Below, piece after piece: positions 1-12,015 of a stretch of 64,000 nt of DNA (its first letter is position 1; the number at the start of each line of letters is the position of its first letter). The translations under genes and the position numbers were made by a program. The stretch is from Curvularia sp. ZM96 (lineage: Eukaryota; Ascomycota; Dothideomycetes; Pleosporales; Pleosporaceae), in NCBI GenBank assembly GCA_022457065.1, contig JAJGBQ010000002.1, positions 682,001 through 746,000 of the forward strand, written 5' to 3'. A model generated the notes under the pieces. That model did not search any database and was not told where the DNA came from. It saw only the letters and a program-made list of their open reading frames with translations.

Positions 1-1901
1 TCGGTTCAGTGGGATGGGCACCAACTATGGTATTCGTCTTTTCGATTATAGTCTTCATCTTTGGAATCTCTTTCCCTACGGTTTGGGTCAAGATGTGGGC
101 TGAATACAACCAAGATCATCCCAATCAGCGTCTCGGATATTGGCTCGGTATCTACGCCACGTTCGGTGGCCTGGCTATGATTTTCCTCATCGTTAGTTGC
201 TGGCAGCTCATCATCACCATGGTTCCTCGCTCTGGTGTTGCGTTCCATAAGAAGCTCTTGGATACAGTACTTGGGTAAGTTCGGTGTTTTATGATTGACA
301 TAGAGACAGACTAACAAGTGATAGGTCGCCCATGTCCTTCTTTTCTACTACAGATTCAGGCGTCACACTGAACCGCTTTAGCCAAGATCTCATGCTGATT
401 GACATGGAATTGCCGCTTGCCGCATTAAACACTTTTGCGACGTTCGTTCTCTGCGTCGGGCAGATGGCCCTCATCGCTGTTGCAGCCCCTTATGCTACCA
501 TCGCGTTTCCGATTGTAGCTATAACCGTCTACTTCATCCAGAAATTCTATCTCCGCACCTCTCGTCAGCTCCGTTTCCTCGACTTGGAAGCGAAGTCTCC
601 TCTCTACACCCAGTTCAGCGAGATACTGGAGGGACTCCCAACTATTCGTGCGTTCGGATGGCAGGAGTATGTTGAGAAGAAGGCTAAGACTCTACTTGAC
701 CGTAGCCAACGGCCTTTCTACCTGCTCTTCGCGATTCAACGCTGGCTGACTCTTGTTCTGGATCTGGTGGTCGCAGCAGTAGCAACTATTCTCATTGTTC
801 TTGTCGTAACACTGCGAGGAAAGCTCAGCGCTGGGTATGTCGGCGTCGCTCTCCTCAATGTCGTACTCTTTTCCCAGAGTATCAAGCTACTCATCTCATT
901 CTGGACACAACTGGAGACGCACATTGGTAGTGTAGCCAGGGTCAAGAGCTTCACTACCGACGCCATCACAGAAGACAAAGAGGGCGAGGATCGTGTTCCC
1001 CCACCCAACTGGCCCAGTTCCGGAAAGATCGAATTCAACAACGTCGAAGCATGCCATCGGTAAGTTTTCTATTCATGTTTCGGATGCTTAGACTAACAGT
1101 ATAGTCCCGGGGAACCCGTAATCTCAGATTTCTCCCTTTCGATCAAGCCTGGCGAGAAGGTAGCAATTGTCGGTCGAACCGGCAGCGGCAAATCATCATT
1201 GGTCCTCTCTCTTTTCCGCATGATTGAGCTTTCTTCTGGCAGCATCACCATCGATTCACTTCCCCTCACTGAGATTCCGCGCCAGACCATCCGCAGTCGG
1301 CTCATCGGCCTCCCACAAGACGCGTACCTGCTCCCCGGCTCCATTCGCCTGAACGCCGATCCTCTAGGCGAGTCCAATGACAAGGCCATTATGGCTGTGT
1401 TGAAGGACGTCCAGCTTTGGGACATTATTGTTGCCAAGGGGGACGTTGAGAAGTATGCTCATCCGCTAGACGTCGAGGTCGACGACCTGCACTTCTCCCA
1501 CGGCCAGCGTCAGTTGTTCTGCCTGGCGCGTGCCATGCTGAGGAAGGACAAAGCAAGTGTGGTGATCATGGATGAAGCCACTAGCAAGTATGTCTCATCC
1601 CATCCACCTGAAAAAATGCATGATTTGCTAACAGTACACTTTTAGCCTTGACGCAGCAACGGATGCTCATGTCCAACGTCTCCTTCGATCTACCTTCCCT
1701 CACCACACACTCATTTCCGTCGCGCACAAGCTCGATACTATACTTGACTTCGACAAGGTCGTCGTCATGAACAAGGGTCAGCTTGTCGAATATGGGCGTC
1801 CCCATATGCTGCTGGAGCGCCAGGGTAGCTGGTTCAAGAGCTTGTACGAAGAGGTAGCCATGAGGGAGGATGTTGACGATGATCTTGACATTGTCTGTTA
1901 A
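1..1901 (+). CDS. ABC multidrug transporter, ABCC/MRP-like, C-terminal half (5' partial)
   Basis: The gene is cut by the window start; about 581 residues are visible. I read four exons: 1-274, 325-1059, 1105-1587 and 1646-1901, with introns that have GTAAGT/GTATGT donors and CTAAC-type branch points. The first two exons hold the second transmembrane domain, with several hydrophobic helices. Exons 3-4 hold the second nucleotide-binding domain: Walker A GRTGSGKSS, a Q-loop (GLPQDAYLLPGS), a signature motif in the form FSHGQRQ, Walker B SVVIMDEATS and the H-loop SVAHKLDTI. The FSHGQ signature in place of LSGGQ is the kind of variant seen in NBD2 of fungal MRP-type pumps. The stop is TAA at 1899-1901. 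The product should be a plasma-membrane or vacuolar exporter driven by ATP; the substrate cannot be told from sequence. Confidence 0.93.
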
Positions 1902-4900
1902 GAACCTCTTTCTTTTACGTTTTGATGTGAGGCAGGTGAAAAAAGAATGTATTGTGGCTCACGACCGTCATCCAGTTTGGCATCTCCATCTCTTCCCTTT
2001 CTCGTCAACGTTGCTTAATCTACATAATTCATCTGTCACTCGTTCGTTTCCTTTCGTTATAACAACTCTAGATGGTATAATCAGGTTCTAACAACCATAC
2101 CAACCTTTCGCCATCATTTTGGTGTCAAAGGTAAAATTGCATATAGGCGTTAACACGGGCTGAGATCATTCGTTTCATCTTCTCTTCATGTAGATTTCAA
2201 ATACATTAATAGGCTATATGCCACCTTTAAATCCAACATCTTCCTTTGTTTAAATGAACATAAATGAACGGTTATATCAGAAGTTCCAGTACTCACGCTG
2301 CCGATCGCGGTTAAACAAGGCCCACTTGCATGTGTGGAAGCTTTCTGGTTGTCTTGTCTTGAATAGACTACTTGCATGGGGCTCTTGCATTTGAGTCACG
2401 ATTACGATTGCATGCAGTGTAGATCTGGTATCCCGTGGTGACGGTAAGTTTAGATCTAGCATCAGATACGGATTTTCGGCCCTATTCCCCCTTTTGCGGG
2501 AGCGATAGCGGAGATGGTTTGTGTCTAGGGTGGTAACACAGGTTACGATGCAGTGTAACCCTAGCAATGCTGGATGCGACTGTGCGTCATGATATAGTTT
2601 GATTGCAATCGCGGGGATTTACCGCTAGAATGGTTACCTGGAGTACCTGACTTGTCGTCAGAGCCATTATCGCGTAGGTGTAGAAGCACTTCTTGCTTAT
2701 GGCGCGGTGATGTTTCCAGCAGTAAAACATCCACTAAGATCCAATATTGGGCCGGACGTAGAAGTAAGTTATGCTGTATATGGTACAACTATAGGGAATT
2801 GGCCATATTAGTAAGGCTATGGTGCAAAATACGATATATTGTAGCCTGCTACTTCACTCTTTGTTGTGTATAAATTGCTTACGTGTTGATCATAATTCTC
2901 ACATTAATTTCTTAGGGTTTATAGGTGTTTGAAGAAAAAGATTTGGTTTTCTGTGCATGCGACTACCTGCTATTTCACTTGGTTAATTTTGTTTCTTACT
3001 CTGGTGTTGCTATATTACTAGAATATTGAAAAATCATTTCTTGAAGATTATACACTTAATAACCTAAAATTTCGCACACAATCAAGTCTACATATCAAAA
3101 ATGCGTACTTGGTATTAAATGATACTTTTCGTCATAACAATATAAGCAGTTCAATCTTCTCTTCTCTATCTTGTGTAGTAAATGTTCACCGATTTCTATT
3201 GCAATCATTAACAGGCACCACGACGTTGAACTACAATAGCACTTCAATGCGCAAGTGGTCCTTTTGAAAAAAGATCGCATTGGAGGAATTAAAAGCGTGT
3301 CAGAGGCGTAGGGGATGCTCATATCTTAATCAAAATACAGTATTCTATAGTAGTAAGGCTTTAGCTATCTAGTATCCTTACACATGTCTCAAGTATCAAT
3401 CACGTGATCATTTTAGAGCCTCTGTATTCTATCCATCTTCAATTTGCCAAGCTACACATTGTGACACAACTACTTGAAGCGCATGTCTGGGACTTCCCCT
3501 GCAAGCAATCAAGCCACACCCGATGCTCAAAACCGCAAAAGCGACCATGCACAACACATGTGTATACCCATCATTTTTTCCATCGTCGCGGATAATTAGG
3601 TCCTGGGATCAGATTCAGGAGACCTTAGAGCAGCCATGCGTTTGGGCGCTTGGTAAGGCATCGCCGATGGGCAACATATGCTCCACAAATAACTCTCCTC
3701 TATGCCTCGCTTGTGACACTCGACGTGACTACATCCACCACACTTGATTGTCCCATTCTTTTTATCATCTGAAGCATCCCCAAAGGTGGACACGGGTGTG
3801 GACACGGGTGTGGATAAGGGGGCTTACCTTACGGGACAAATTCTTTCCTTATTTCTTTCCTTTTTACTATCGGCAGGACTTCAGATCTAAGGTTTGGCGC
3901 AGGGTTAGCTTCCAACTTTGTGGGAGGTTGGGTGTACGGGGTCAAGGGTTCACTGGTGCATCATGTGCAACGTACGTGCGCGGCGACGCAGAGCCGAGCT
4001 TCCGGCTGCCGATGTCAAGTCATGGAGCCAAAAGCAATTACGAGCATCCCCAAGCGAAAAAGAAAAGTGGTCGCACATAGGCGACGTCGGTGCATATGCA
4101 AGATCGGTACTAAACTCGGCACCAGGAGACCGGCAAAGAAGCAAAGGAACGGTGTGGCACAATGAGTGTTCCAGACTCCTGGGTATTGTTGCGCTGTGCT
4201 GCGCCCTTTTACAAATACCTCAGATGTCTTTTTTTGTATCATGTGGAAGTGCTAGAGCATTTCCTTAGTTCAACCTCTAATGCGGAAGATGGTGGAACAG
4301 TGATCATTGCGAGTTGGCAAGAAGAGTCCCAGAGTAGGACTGACGATTCCCGCACGTGACAATGCGCTGTCCCCTCGCCGTCAATCACGTGATATTCCCC
4401 AGCTGCAAATGTTGGATTGGAGCTTGGACGATACAGCATTGCCTAATGCAGGTAAGGTTTGTGTTCTTACTGCTTCCTTCCCCCTATTTCAAAGCATTGT
4501 TGAATTTGAGTTTTACATATAGTTTGCTACTAAGAATACCTTGCAGGGTTCTGGGATCATGAATCAGCTACCTGATTTTGTTGACCTGGTTGTTGGATGA
4601 AAAACACGCTGCAGTCGGGGCATTCCAGATATGGTGAACGATTGATCCAAGTGATCGATCTTGATTTGCTACAGCTGATCTATTCTGGGACTTGGATGAT
4701 CGTGACGATTCGGTATCTGCACAATACTGACTTAGCAGATTTTTCAGACATGAAGTTGTATTAGCAGAGTACTCCGTAATTGTATAATATAAATGCTAGT
4801 TTTCAACGTTATATGTTGCATCATATTCTGTATTTCATGCTTTGCAGTGGTTCTAAAGCGTCACTGGCGAAGAAAATAGCAGAATCACGTCCTTCTACAA

Positions 4901-5361
4901 TAGGCCATACGCATTAGTGATCAAAGGTGTCAGCGTTTCCTGGACGATGTATGCATGTATCCGCATCTCACACTGTCCTCTTCTGCTGCATACATCTAGC
5001 CCATATTTAGCAGAAATTCCATTTGATCAGAAGCCAGCTATCCATCAACGCAGATATTTAGATTTTTAGAGATAACAACCGGGTTCTCAAATTCGCATTG
5101 ACATGCTCTTAAGGGTTTCAACAGAACGGTGCCGAGCCTATTGCGTTCACATAGCCCCTATAAAATCTACATTACATACCCAACATCAATGATCAATTCA
5201 AAAAGAAATGAACAACGACCCTTGACGAGAAATTGTTGAATACAGGACTGTTCTCTTGAGTATGACGCTCGCAGGATGCTTGCCTAAGTCGTCTACATTG
5301 CGTCATCATCCGCTAGTTTCCAATATCGCATCTTATTTTGCCAATAAATCACACTTCAACC
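1902..5361. other. Gene-poor intergenic stretch
   Basis: I see no convincing gene here. ORFs are short, in conflicting frames and without domain-like sequence. There is a 12-bp tandem duplication (tggacacgggtg) near 3787-3815 and several CACGTG-type palindromes (about 3400, 4353, 4386), which are common bHLH/bZIP-type sites. Parts of 2850-3350 are AT-rich. Confidence 0.5.
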
Positions 5362-5582
5362 ATGCCTCCCATCAACATCATTAGACTTTACGCCGGTCTT
5401 TCTTCTGCACCTTGCTTTTCCGTGACCAAGAGCTGTGATGCTCCTACACCCAGTTGTTATGTGCTCTGCACTGAAAGCCCCTTGTTCGATCAAAAGCAGG
5501 GTACATGTGTCGAGTAAGGCTACATACCATGCTCACTCTAAGAAGTTTGATTCTTAGCAAGGTCCAGGAACGAACCTGCTGA
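5362..5582 (+). CDS. Candidate small cysteine-rich protein (58 aa, six Cys)
   Basis: This is a two-exon reading, 5362-5513 and 5558-5582, with a 44-nt intron (GTAAGG donor, TTCTTAG acceptor). Splicing replaces an early in-frame stop with a short second exon that ends on Cys. The 58-residue product has six cysteines (18, 25, 32, 36, 49, 58), and the start context (TTCAACCATGCC) is good for a fungus. The N-terminus is only mildly hydrophobic, so a signal peptide is doubtful. The six-Cys, terminal-Cys pattern resembles small secreted effector-like proteins, but no family is recognised. It could also be chance, since it lies alone in gene-poor sequence. Confidence 0.33.
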
Positions 5583-6131
5583 GCTCAAACGGACGGTGAA
5601 TAAGCACCGTTGCGAACTTCAAAGGCGGTCAACGCTTGCGAAGCATCAAGCCGTTTGAAGTGTGGGATGTGCTTTCATGACTTATAGACTAAATTAAAAT
5701 TATTTGCGCTGTCATGATGAGTGAATAAAACAAATACTTCGTTAGCTTACACATTTGGAATGATGGGCAGTTGGATGTAATAGAGCCATATTATCCATCA
5801 TTCTCCTCGTCTCATCGCCGAAGAAAACTAACCCAAATGACCGCTGTTCTCGAGGACTGTTCTCCAGGGATACCGATCACACAACTAATTATTCGCCCTT
5901 CGGGCTTAATTCTACACAGACTACAATGTACTCCCATATCTTATACCATGTAGCCATTCAGAGACTTCAAAAACCGCCCTTCCATCTGCAGTCTCTAGTA
6001 TACAAATCCAACTTCACTAATACGACACTATGATATCATGATATGTATACTGGACACTTCAACCCCTCCGCCCTCTCCATCTCATATTTTACTTAAAAGA
6101 AACACAAAACGTAGGGAGCCATATCCAACAC
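5583..6131. other. Intergenic; 3' flank of the disordered-protein gene
   Basis: No gene is seen. The stretch contains short inverted repeats: acggtg/caccgt and caaacgg/ccgtttg between about 5585 and 5660, and a cgccc-ttc-gggc hairpin near 5890. Confidence 0.5.
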
Positions 6132-9100
6132 TTACAAAAACGCTGGCGTATCTTCCCTAACCAAGAATTTACTTCCTTTCCGTTTCCCAGCACGCTCCTC
6201 GTACCCAATAGTGCTGTTCCGCTGTCGGAGGAATTGGTCCGCCATACGATGTCCGGGGGTAGCACTTCGGGCGTAGCACTCGCCGTTAGATGTGGCAGCG
6301 GCAGTAGCACGCGCAGGACTTGGTTCCTTGTATAGCGAAAGTGAGCTGAGTGATGACGTTGTAGTGTGCAAAGCCGGATCACGCACATATACCCTCGGGC
6401 GAGAGGGCGATGAGGCAGCGGTAAAATCAGTAAGTCGGGTCGGGCTTTCGAAGTTGCTTGTTGCTTGTACGTCCAATGCGCTTTTTGGTCGTTGGGCACG
6501 CTTCTCGGGAGATACAGGGCGTGCTATGATGCGGACGCGGGGACGGAGAGATGTTGCCGTGGGACTGGATGGCAATTTAGTGGAGGTGATTCCGGGCATC
6601 ACTGCGTTTAGCTGGTCAATGTTGGGAGAGCTATAGTTCGGTGTTGATGAGCTGAGTAGCTGATGGGACTTTGGCCGAGGCAATGAGCTCAGTGTTGAAG
6701 GAGTAGATTGCTTATGGGCATGCAGAGATGTTGGAGTTAAGTTCTCTTTCCTTCTGACATGCGTGCCATGTCTCTGTAGTGGTGTGGTCGCCATTTCTTG
6801 TGAAGCCCCGTTTTTCGGTCGAGCAGAAAGGCTAGAGCGAAAGGTCCTTTCAGGCGTTGGCTCTGGCGACTTCGGTGAATCCAACGAGGCCATGCTATTT
6901 GTAATCGACCTCGATTGTCGTGAAGCCAAGCTTTTGCTGCTAGAACATCGAACAACGTCAGTTAAAGCGCCTTGCCCGTTCCTTGGCGTCTGCCTAGGAG
7001 TATCAATGCTTGCACGATATGATGCGCAAACGTTGGTTGTGGAAAGCGGACGAGATCTGCCCGAAAGGGGAGCGGGTTCTGGCTGGGAAGTGTTGTGCAC
7101 TTGACTGGCCGTAGTTATATCCAAGCTTGAACCTCTGATATGGTCGGTGTTGGAGGTATTGGAAAACAAATTGTGTTCCTCAGAAAATGCTGCGCCCATG
7201 CTAGTGCTCTTGTTCATCTTGTCGCTCGAATTGCCAGAGTTTTCAACCCTAAAAGATGTATTCGCAGCCGCTGATTTGTTTGTGTCCAGTTGTGAGGCAG
7301 TAGCACGCATACAGTCTCGCATAACTAGCGCCGCATCCTCATTTTCAGCATTCGACACATGCATAGGGTCTGGCTGATCTCTCTTCGAAAACTTCCTATA
7401 TGTTTCATTGATGGTAAGATCTTCGCGACTACTCAGTTCCATAGTCGATATTTCGTGTGATAACCAAGCTCTCCAATCGCGACTGGTATGAGTCACTCCC
7501 TGGCGTTGTGGCGACGGAGTGCCTACTACATAGCTTCTCACAGATCCGGAAGTGAGAACAATAGCCGAGCCAGTATTGTGAGATTGCCCCAGTTGAACGG
7601 GGCCATCGAAAGATGTGACGCTGTCGTTCAGATTGATGCTGATACCATCAGTATTTCGAGAATAGATGCTAGGAGACATTGGCATCTCCATGTATATTGA
7701 TTTGGGGACTTCCAATGACAGCGGTAGCTTGAGAGTGTCTTCCCCAGGGACGTCGTAGCCGTGCGGCTCTGAGTTTTTACTCGACTTGGTGCTATCACTC
7801 GGGGTTGCACAAGTTTGACGAACGAATGCTGTACCATCATAGGTCTTATTAGTCTCGCGTGGGAACTGAAAGTGCTCAGGATCTTCTAGATGAGCCTTCC
7901 AACGGTTTCTAGACTTCCCGACGCGCTTTTCAATCTGTGAAGCCGATGGGATATGTGGAGAAGGTGTATGTTGCTGTTTTGTCGTACTGTTACCCCCTTG
8001 ACTGTCCTCGTTTCCCGGCGGAGTAGCCGATGGAGAGTTATGGTCGTTTTTGTGCATACTCTTGGTATCTGTGGCGATGGCTGTGGGTCCAGGATGTGCT
8101 GGCAAGTGTGGTCCAGCAGGCGTTACCGCACGTATGGTTGATCGTATCGCCTTTCCAAACGCTTTGACGGTGCTGGTTTTGCTTCGAACACTATGCGCTA
8201 TTGTCGATTGCCGCGGTGATGTTCGCTGATTAGCTTCAATGCCAGTCTGGACATTGTGGCTGCCAGAAGACGACAGATCCTGATCTTGGACCACGGTCGT
8301 GCTGGATTCACGCACACCATTCTCGGCGCCTAATGCCGATTTCGCCGGAAATGGTGGCTCTTCGGAGGTTTTTGAAGCTCCGATTTCCCTCATCAAAGCA
8401 GAAAAGACCCTTTTGGGATCTATAGGACTGAATTCTTCCCTTGGGAGGCTATGCATAGGCATGGGATCGCGAAAAGACGAGAGCGGTGGAAGAGGCAGGG
8501 ACCTTCTCTTGGACGTGGTCGCGGAACAGACACGCTCCACCTCGCTTCCAGTGCTGTCTTTGGATTCATGGATGACAGTCATGCGTTTGATGCTGCGTTG
8601 GGTCATTGTATCACTGGTCGAGGTTGTGCCCCAACTCGTCACACGAGAGGCTGGCACATGTGGAGCATTGACTTCGCTGTGAAGACTCCTAGCACTGCGT
8701 CCGCTTCCGGTGCTGTCACTCCGACACTCAGATCGGAGGTACGCCGGACGTGCTATTTCAAGCGATGAGTTGCGACCACGTACTCGCTCCAATGTTGTTT
8801 GGTCTGGGCATGGTATGGTGCTTGGATCACCAACGCTCGACGGACTCAAGTGGGGAGCATCGAAGTATTGGCGACTCGCTTTGATGTGCTGCACAGGAAG
8901 GTCGGTAGGCTTGTGTGAGGTTCGTCGAAAAACCTTTTTGATCTTATGCTTCAACGAACCGGAGAAAGATCTCTTCTCTTTCAGGTCCTGTTGTGGCATG
9001 GAATTTTTGGGAGTAGTATCAAGCGTCGGGGCGATGGGCTTGTTCTCCCTCGACACAGTGAATAACTGCGTTTCTGAGGAAACGCTCTTCGCTCCGTCTT

Positions 9101-9953
9101 TGGCTTTATCCTGTCTTTTCTTGAACGGCGCCAAGAACATGGACGGCTTGTGCTTCACGGAGCTTTGTTGGAACTCATGTAGGTACTCATCTCGCATTTC
9201 ATTAAGCGTCATGCCAGGTGCGACAGTGACTGGTATACGTGGCTCAGTCAACGGCGACCGTCCTAAGGTTCGGGTTGGTGGTTGCATGGGTGAAGTCTCC
9301 GATCCCGGGCTTCTACCGTCTGAAGGTGTTGGAGTCAAATACTTTGCTGGAGGTCTCGCTATGGGTGACCCAGTTTGTATGCTGCTTGCGTAGTACATGG
9401 AGCGTGCTTTTCTGATTTGTTGCGATGTCACTGAGGACGCAACGCTCGGTCGGACAATCTTTTGCGGGAAGCTCGGTTTGGCATTGTCAGCCAAAGTAAA
9501 TGAAGACTGCTTTGATAACTGGTGTGGTATTGGAAGACAGTCACCGCTAGTTGGTGTTGAGTGGAAACGTGAAGGCTGTTCTGTGGTTTGCTCTGTATGC
9601 AATATAGAAGCTTGCGACTTTCGTTGATTGCCTTTACCCTGTTCCGCTTTGGGTGCTTGCATGGATCGAAAGCTGGAGCCAAGCGCAGGGAAATGGTTCC
9701 CCTGGGTCGTCAGAGATTTGCGGCTGGCATTGCTTTTCGATCTTAACAAATCAGAGCTGCGTCTATTGGCATGTTCGACCGCATCTTGCACCTGTGCTCG
9801 TACAAAAGCCGTGGTTGCAGCAGCCAAGGCTTGCTGTCTGATGGCGTCCAAGTCAAGTGGTTCTGCCATAGACGTGGGGCGTTTGTGAACTGTTGAAGTT
9901 GACTTGGAACGGCGGAGACGGGCTGCAGCGTCGCTGTTGGCACAGGCAAGCAT
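6132..9953 (-). CDS. Large Ser/Thr/Pro-rich, mostly disordered fungal protein
   Basis: A single long ORF of about 1,273 residues runs from the first in-frame ATG (9953) to TAA at 6132-6134. The frame stays open to 9989, but only from a TTG. Composition is dominated by Ser, Thr, Pro, Arg and Lys with many RxxS and SP/TP sites, as in phosphorylated scaffold or cytoskeleton/polarity proteins. No enzymatic domain is recognised. Local ordered-looking pieces include an Ala-rich helix near the N-terminus (RQQALAAATTAF), a segment with LNEMRDEYLHEF, a WRAWLSHEIS segment about two thirds along, and a basic C-terminus. The sequence CAACAG just after the ATG could be a 3' splice site, so the true start may lie in an upstream exon near 10220-10264. 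The length and lack of stops make the gene itself near certain; its function is unknown. Confidence 0.8.
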   Translation of the reverse strand: MLACANSDAAARLRRSKSTSTVHKRPTSMAEPLDLDAIRQQALAAATTAFVRAQVQDAVEHANRRSSDLLRSKSNASRKSLTTQGNHFPALGSSFRSMQAPKAEQGKGNQRKSQASILHTEQTTEQPSRFHSTPTSGDCLPIPHQLSKQSSFTLADNAKPSFPQKIVRPSVASSVTSQQIRKARSMYYASSIQTGSPIARPPAKYLTPTPSDGRSPGSETSPMQPPTRTLGRSPLTEPRIPVTVAPGMTLNEMRDEYLHEFQQSSVKHKPSMFLAPFKKRQDKAKDGAKSVSSETQLFTVSRENKPIAPTLDTTPKNSMPQQDLKEKRSFSGSLKHKIKKVFRRTSHKPTDLPVQHIKASRQYFDAPHLSPSSVGDPSTIPCPDQTTLERVRGRNSSLEIARPAYLRSECRSDSTGSGRSARSLHSEVNAPHVPASRVTSWGTTSTSDTMTQRSIKRMTVIHESKDSTGSEVERVCSATTSKRRSLPLPPLSSFRDPMPMHSLPREEFSPIDPKRVFSALMREIGASKTSEEPPFPAKSALGAENGVRESSTTVVQDQDLSSSGSHNVQTGIEANQRTSPRQSTIAHSVRSKTSTVKAFGKAIRSTIRAVTPAGPHLPAHPGPTAIATDTKSMHKNDHNSPSATPPGNEDSQGGNSTTKQQHTPSPHIPSASQIEKRVGKSRNRWKAHLEDPEHFQFPRETNKTYDGTAFVRQTCATPSDSTKSSKNSEPHGYDVPGEDTLKLPLSLEVPKSIYMEMPMSPSIYSRNTDGISINLNDSVTSFDGPVQLGQSHNTGSAIVLTSGSVRSYVVGTPSPQRQGVTHTSRDWRAWLSHEISTMELSSREDLTINETYRKFSKRDQPDPMHVSNAENEDAALVMRDCMRATASQLDTNKSAAANTSFRVENSGNSSDKMNKSTSMGAAFSEEHNLFSNTSNTDHIRGSSLDITTASQVHNTSQPEPAPLSGRSRPLSTTNVCASYRASIDTPRQTPRNGQGALTDVVRCSSSKSLASRQSRSITNSMASLDSPKSPEPTPERTFRSSLSARPKNGASQEMATTPLQRHGTHVRRKENLTPTSLHAHKQSTPSTLSSLPRPKSHQLLSSSTPNYSSPNIDQLNAVMPGITSTKLPSSPTATSLRPRVRIIARPVSPEKRAQRPKSALDVQATSNFESPTRLTDFTAASSPSRPRVYVRDPALHTTTSSLSSLSLYKEPSPARATAAATSNGECYARSATPGHRMADQFLRQRNSTIGYEERAGKRKGSKFLVREDTPAFL

Positions 9954-10364
9954 GACAATGACGATATAAGTATATCGATTGTTGAACAAAGAGGTGATAT
10001 GGCGAATTCAACCTAGTGAAGCAGTGTTAAGGACGTGTTGGCAACATGTAGCGTAAACAGCGGTAAAAAAGCGCGGCTGGTGTATGTTGTTGAACAGATA
10101 CGGCAGCCTGCCCACTGCCGGTGCTGGCTGCCCGATCGTTCTAAAGGGTTGTTTGGATTGTAGCAAGGGTGTGACTTCGTGATGGCTGAGGTGGCAGGAA
10201 GCATACAGTACGCTCGGAAAGGGACCTCTGCTCAGCAACATCGTCGCATTCGCCCTTGCTCTGTTGGGCATCTACACACTGATATCAAGTCTCTCCTAGG
10301 CATCACATCACTGGAATTGAGGCGGATCAAGCTGTCATCTTAATGATAAATTTGAATGTCTTCC
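9954..10364. other. Intergenic; may contain the first exon of the upstream minus-strand gene
   Basis: On the minus strand an ATG at 10264 opens a short frame (MPNRARAN...) that could be a 5' exon spliced to the disordered-protein gene through a GTATGC donor near 10220. This is not proven. No other gene is seen. Confidence 0.3.
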
Positions 10365-12015
10365 TCACATCGTCTCTCGGGGTCTAACTGCATCCTCATG
10401 TTCCGATGAGGTGCGCCTCTCATCATAAGAGAGTTCATCGTCTTCAGTACGCAGCTCGGTATATAGCGGCTTGTTCTCTTTAACTTTGATGGAGAATGTG
10501 ACCAAACTCATGAAGAAAAACATAATAGCAGACCCCAGAAAAGGCAGACCTAGCCATGCCCCTCCAAGACCTATGCCCAACTGAAACAGTTCGTTCAGCA
10601 AAGGCCCACCAATCATTGCGCCAAAGCTCTCTGCCATGGCGATGGTGCTCATGAGCTTGCCTAGGTTCGGGCTTGATTGGCCGCCGACAACGTGGATGGA
10701 GATGGAGCGCATAGCGGCAGTGTAGCCTGTGCCCATGTTGTATACAAGGAGACCAAAGACCAACATGGCGGGATATGCAGAGATGCCCATAGCGAAAAAA
10801 GATATGACTGTGAGAGTGATGGAGCTGCATGCAATCCACATATCAGCTCGGTATGCTGGAAAGCGCAGCTTCTTCAATAGAACAAAGTTGATAAGGGGCA
10901 GGACCACACTGATCGCCACAAGGTTAGCAGCTGCTCGGAACGATAGCAAATATGCCGCTTTCTTGATCTCCCAGCTGTACCGCTTGGAAGCATAGCGCAC
11001 TAATAGGGCGATGGACTGTCGGCCAAGCCTATTGGCTAAAAAGGTAAAGACAACCATTGCGAGCGTCCAGTCATTGCTTAGGAAGCTCACTGCAGCCTGA
11101 AAGTTGCGCAGTTGTGACTGCGCTGAGAAGCCGTTTGTCATGGGTTGGACTTCAGTGTGTTGGATGTCGCCGTCCTTGGGTTCTTCCATGTTGCGCATAT
11201 GCAGAGTCTCTGGAAGGAAGAGGGTCAGGACGAAGCCGATAATCTGGGATGCCAGAGCCAGTAAGAGTGGCACCCAGTCTCCGTACTCCATAAGCTTCGA
11301 GGCCATCATGGGAGCTATCATTTCTGCAACCAGAACACATGCGGTCAAGTACAGGAAGAGGGTAGTACGCTTTTCCGCTGGCGCGACGTCAGATATCATG
11401 GTGAGCCCGATGGCCATGGCGACGAAGGCCCCGCCACCGATTACCATAAAAGCGCTCGAGAACCAAGTCAACTGTAAAGGAAGCGATTTGAAATAGCCTG
11501 CGTACTCGTCAACTCATATCCCACGCCTTGTTTGGCAGGAGCAGTAACCCACATATTAAAAGCGTCCAAGCAAAGCTGAGCACAATACCAAACAGACCCG
11601 CAACAAAAATCCATTTCCTGCCTACTCTATCAGCCAGCGTTCCAAATGGGACCGCGAGCAAAAGGCCAGGCAGCGCGTTGAACATCTCCTGCCATCCAAA
11701 GATGCTGGCCAGCCTCTGCTGCACCACGTCCACCTTGCAAAGCTCCTCTGGTATTGTCCCATCGCCGCGTATCACTGACGGATCCTCCTGAACGTAGTAT
11801 TTGTAGCATAGATTGGCTTCGAATATGCGTGTCTGGGGCGCGTCGGCTAGGTAGGCGCCGACATCAATGAGGGCGATGATGCTGAAGAGGAGGCAGACAA
11901 GGAAGAGCCATGGCGTCTCTCCCGTTGATACCGCACTGTCGAGCGTGTCAAAGGGTGCTAGAGACACCTCTTCTTCCTCTATCGAACTTCTCGACGCGTC
12001 CGATCTCACGGTCAT
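10365..12015 (-). CDS. MFS transporter (12-TM type)
   Basis: Two exons, 12015-11553 and 11497-10365, give 531 residues. The 55-nt intron uses a GTGGGT donor. Reading through it meets a stop, while splicing restores a continuous TM region (LLIC then YFKSLPLQLTW). Exon 1 has an acidic cytosolic N-terminus, TM1, a long Cys-containing external loop and the MFS motif A GTLADRVGRKW. Exon 2 begins near a Gly-rich helix, with a second half-like set of helices and an acidic C-terminal tail. It is likely a plasma-membrane secondary transporter for small molecules; the substrate is unknown. Confidence 0.88.

Noticed and set aside
3748..4268. Overlapping ORFs of 70-116 codons in several frames
   Set aside because: Mutually overlapping, low-complexity products from a local tandem repeat; no splice signals or families.
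11498..11552. Apparent frameshift splitting the MFS gene
   Set aside because: Explained by a 55-nt intron with a GTGGGT donor that restores a continuous transmembrane segment.
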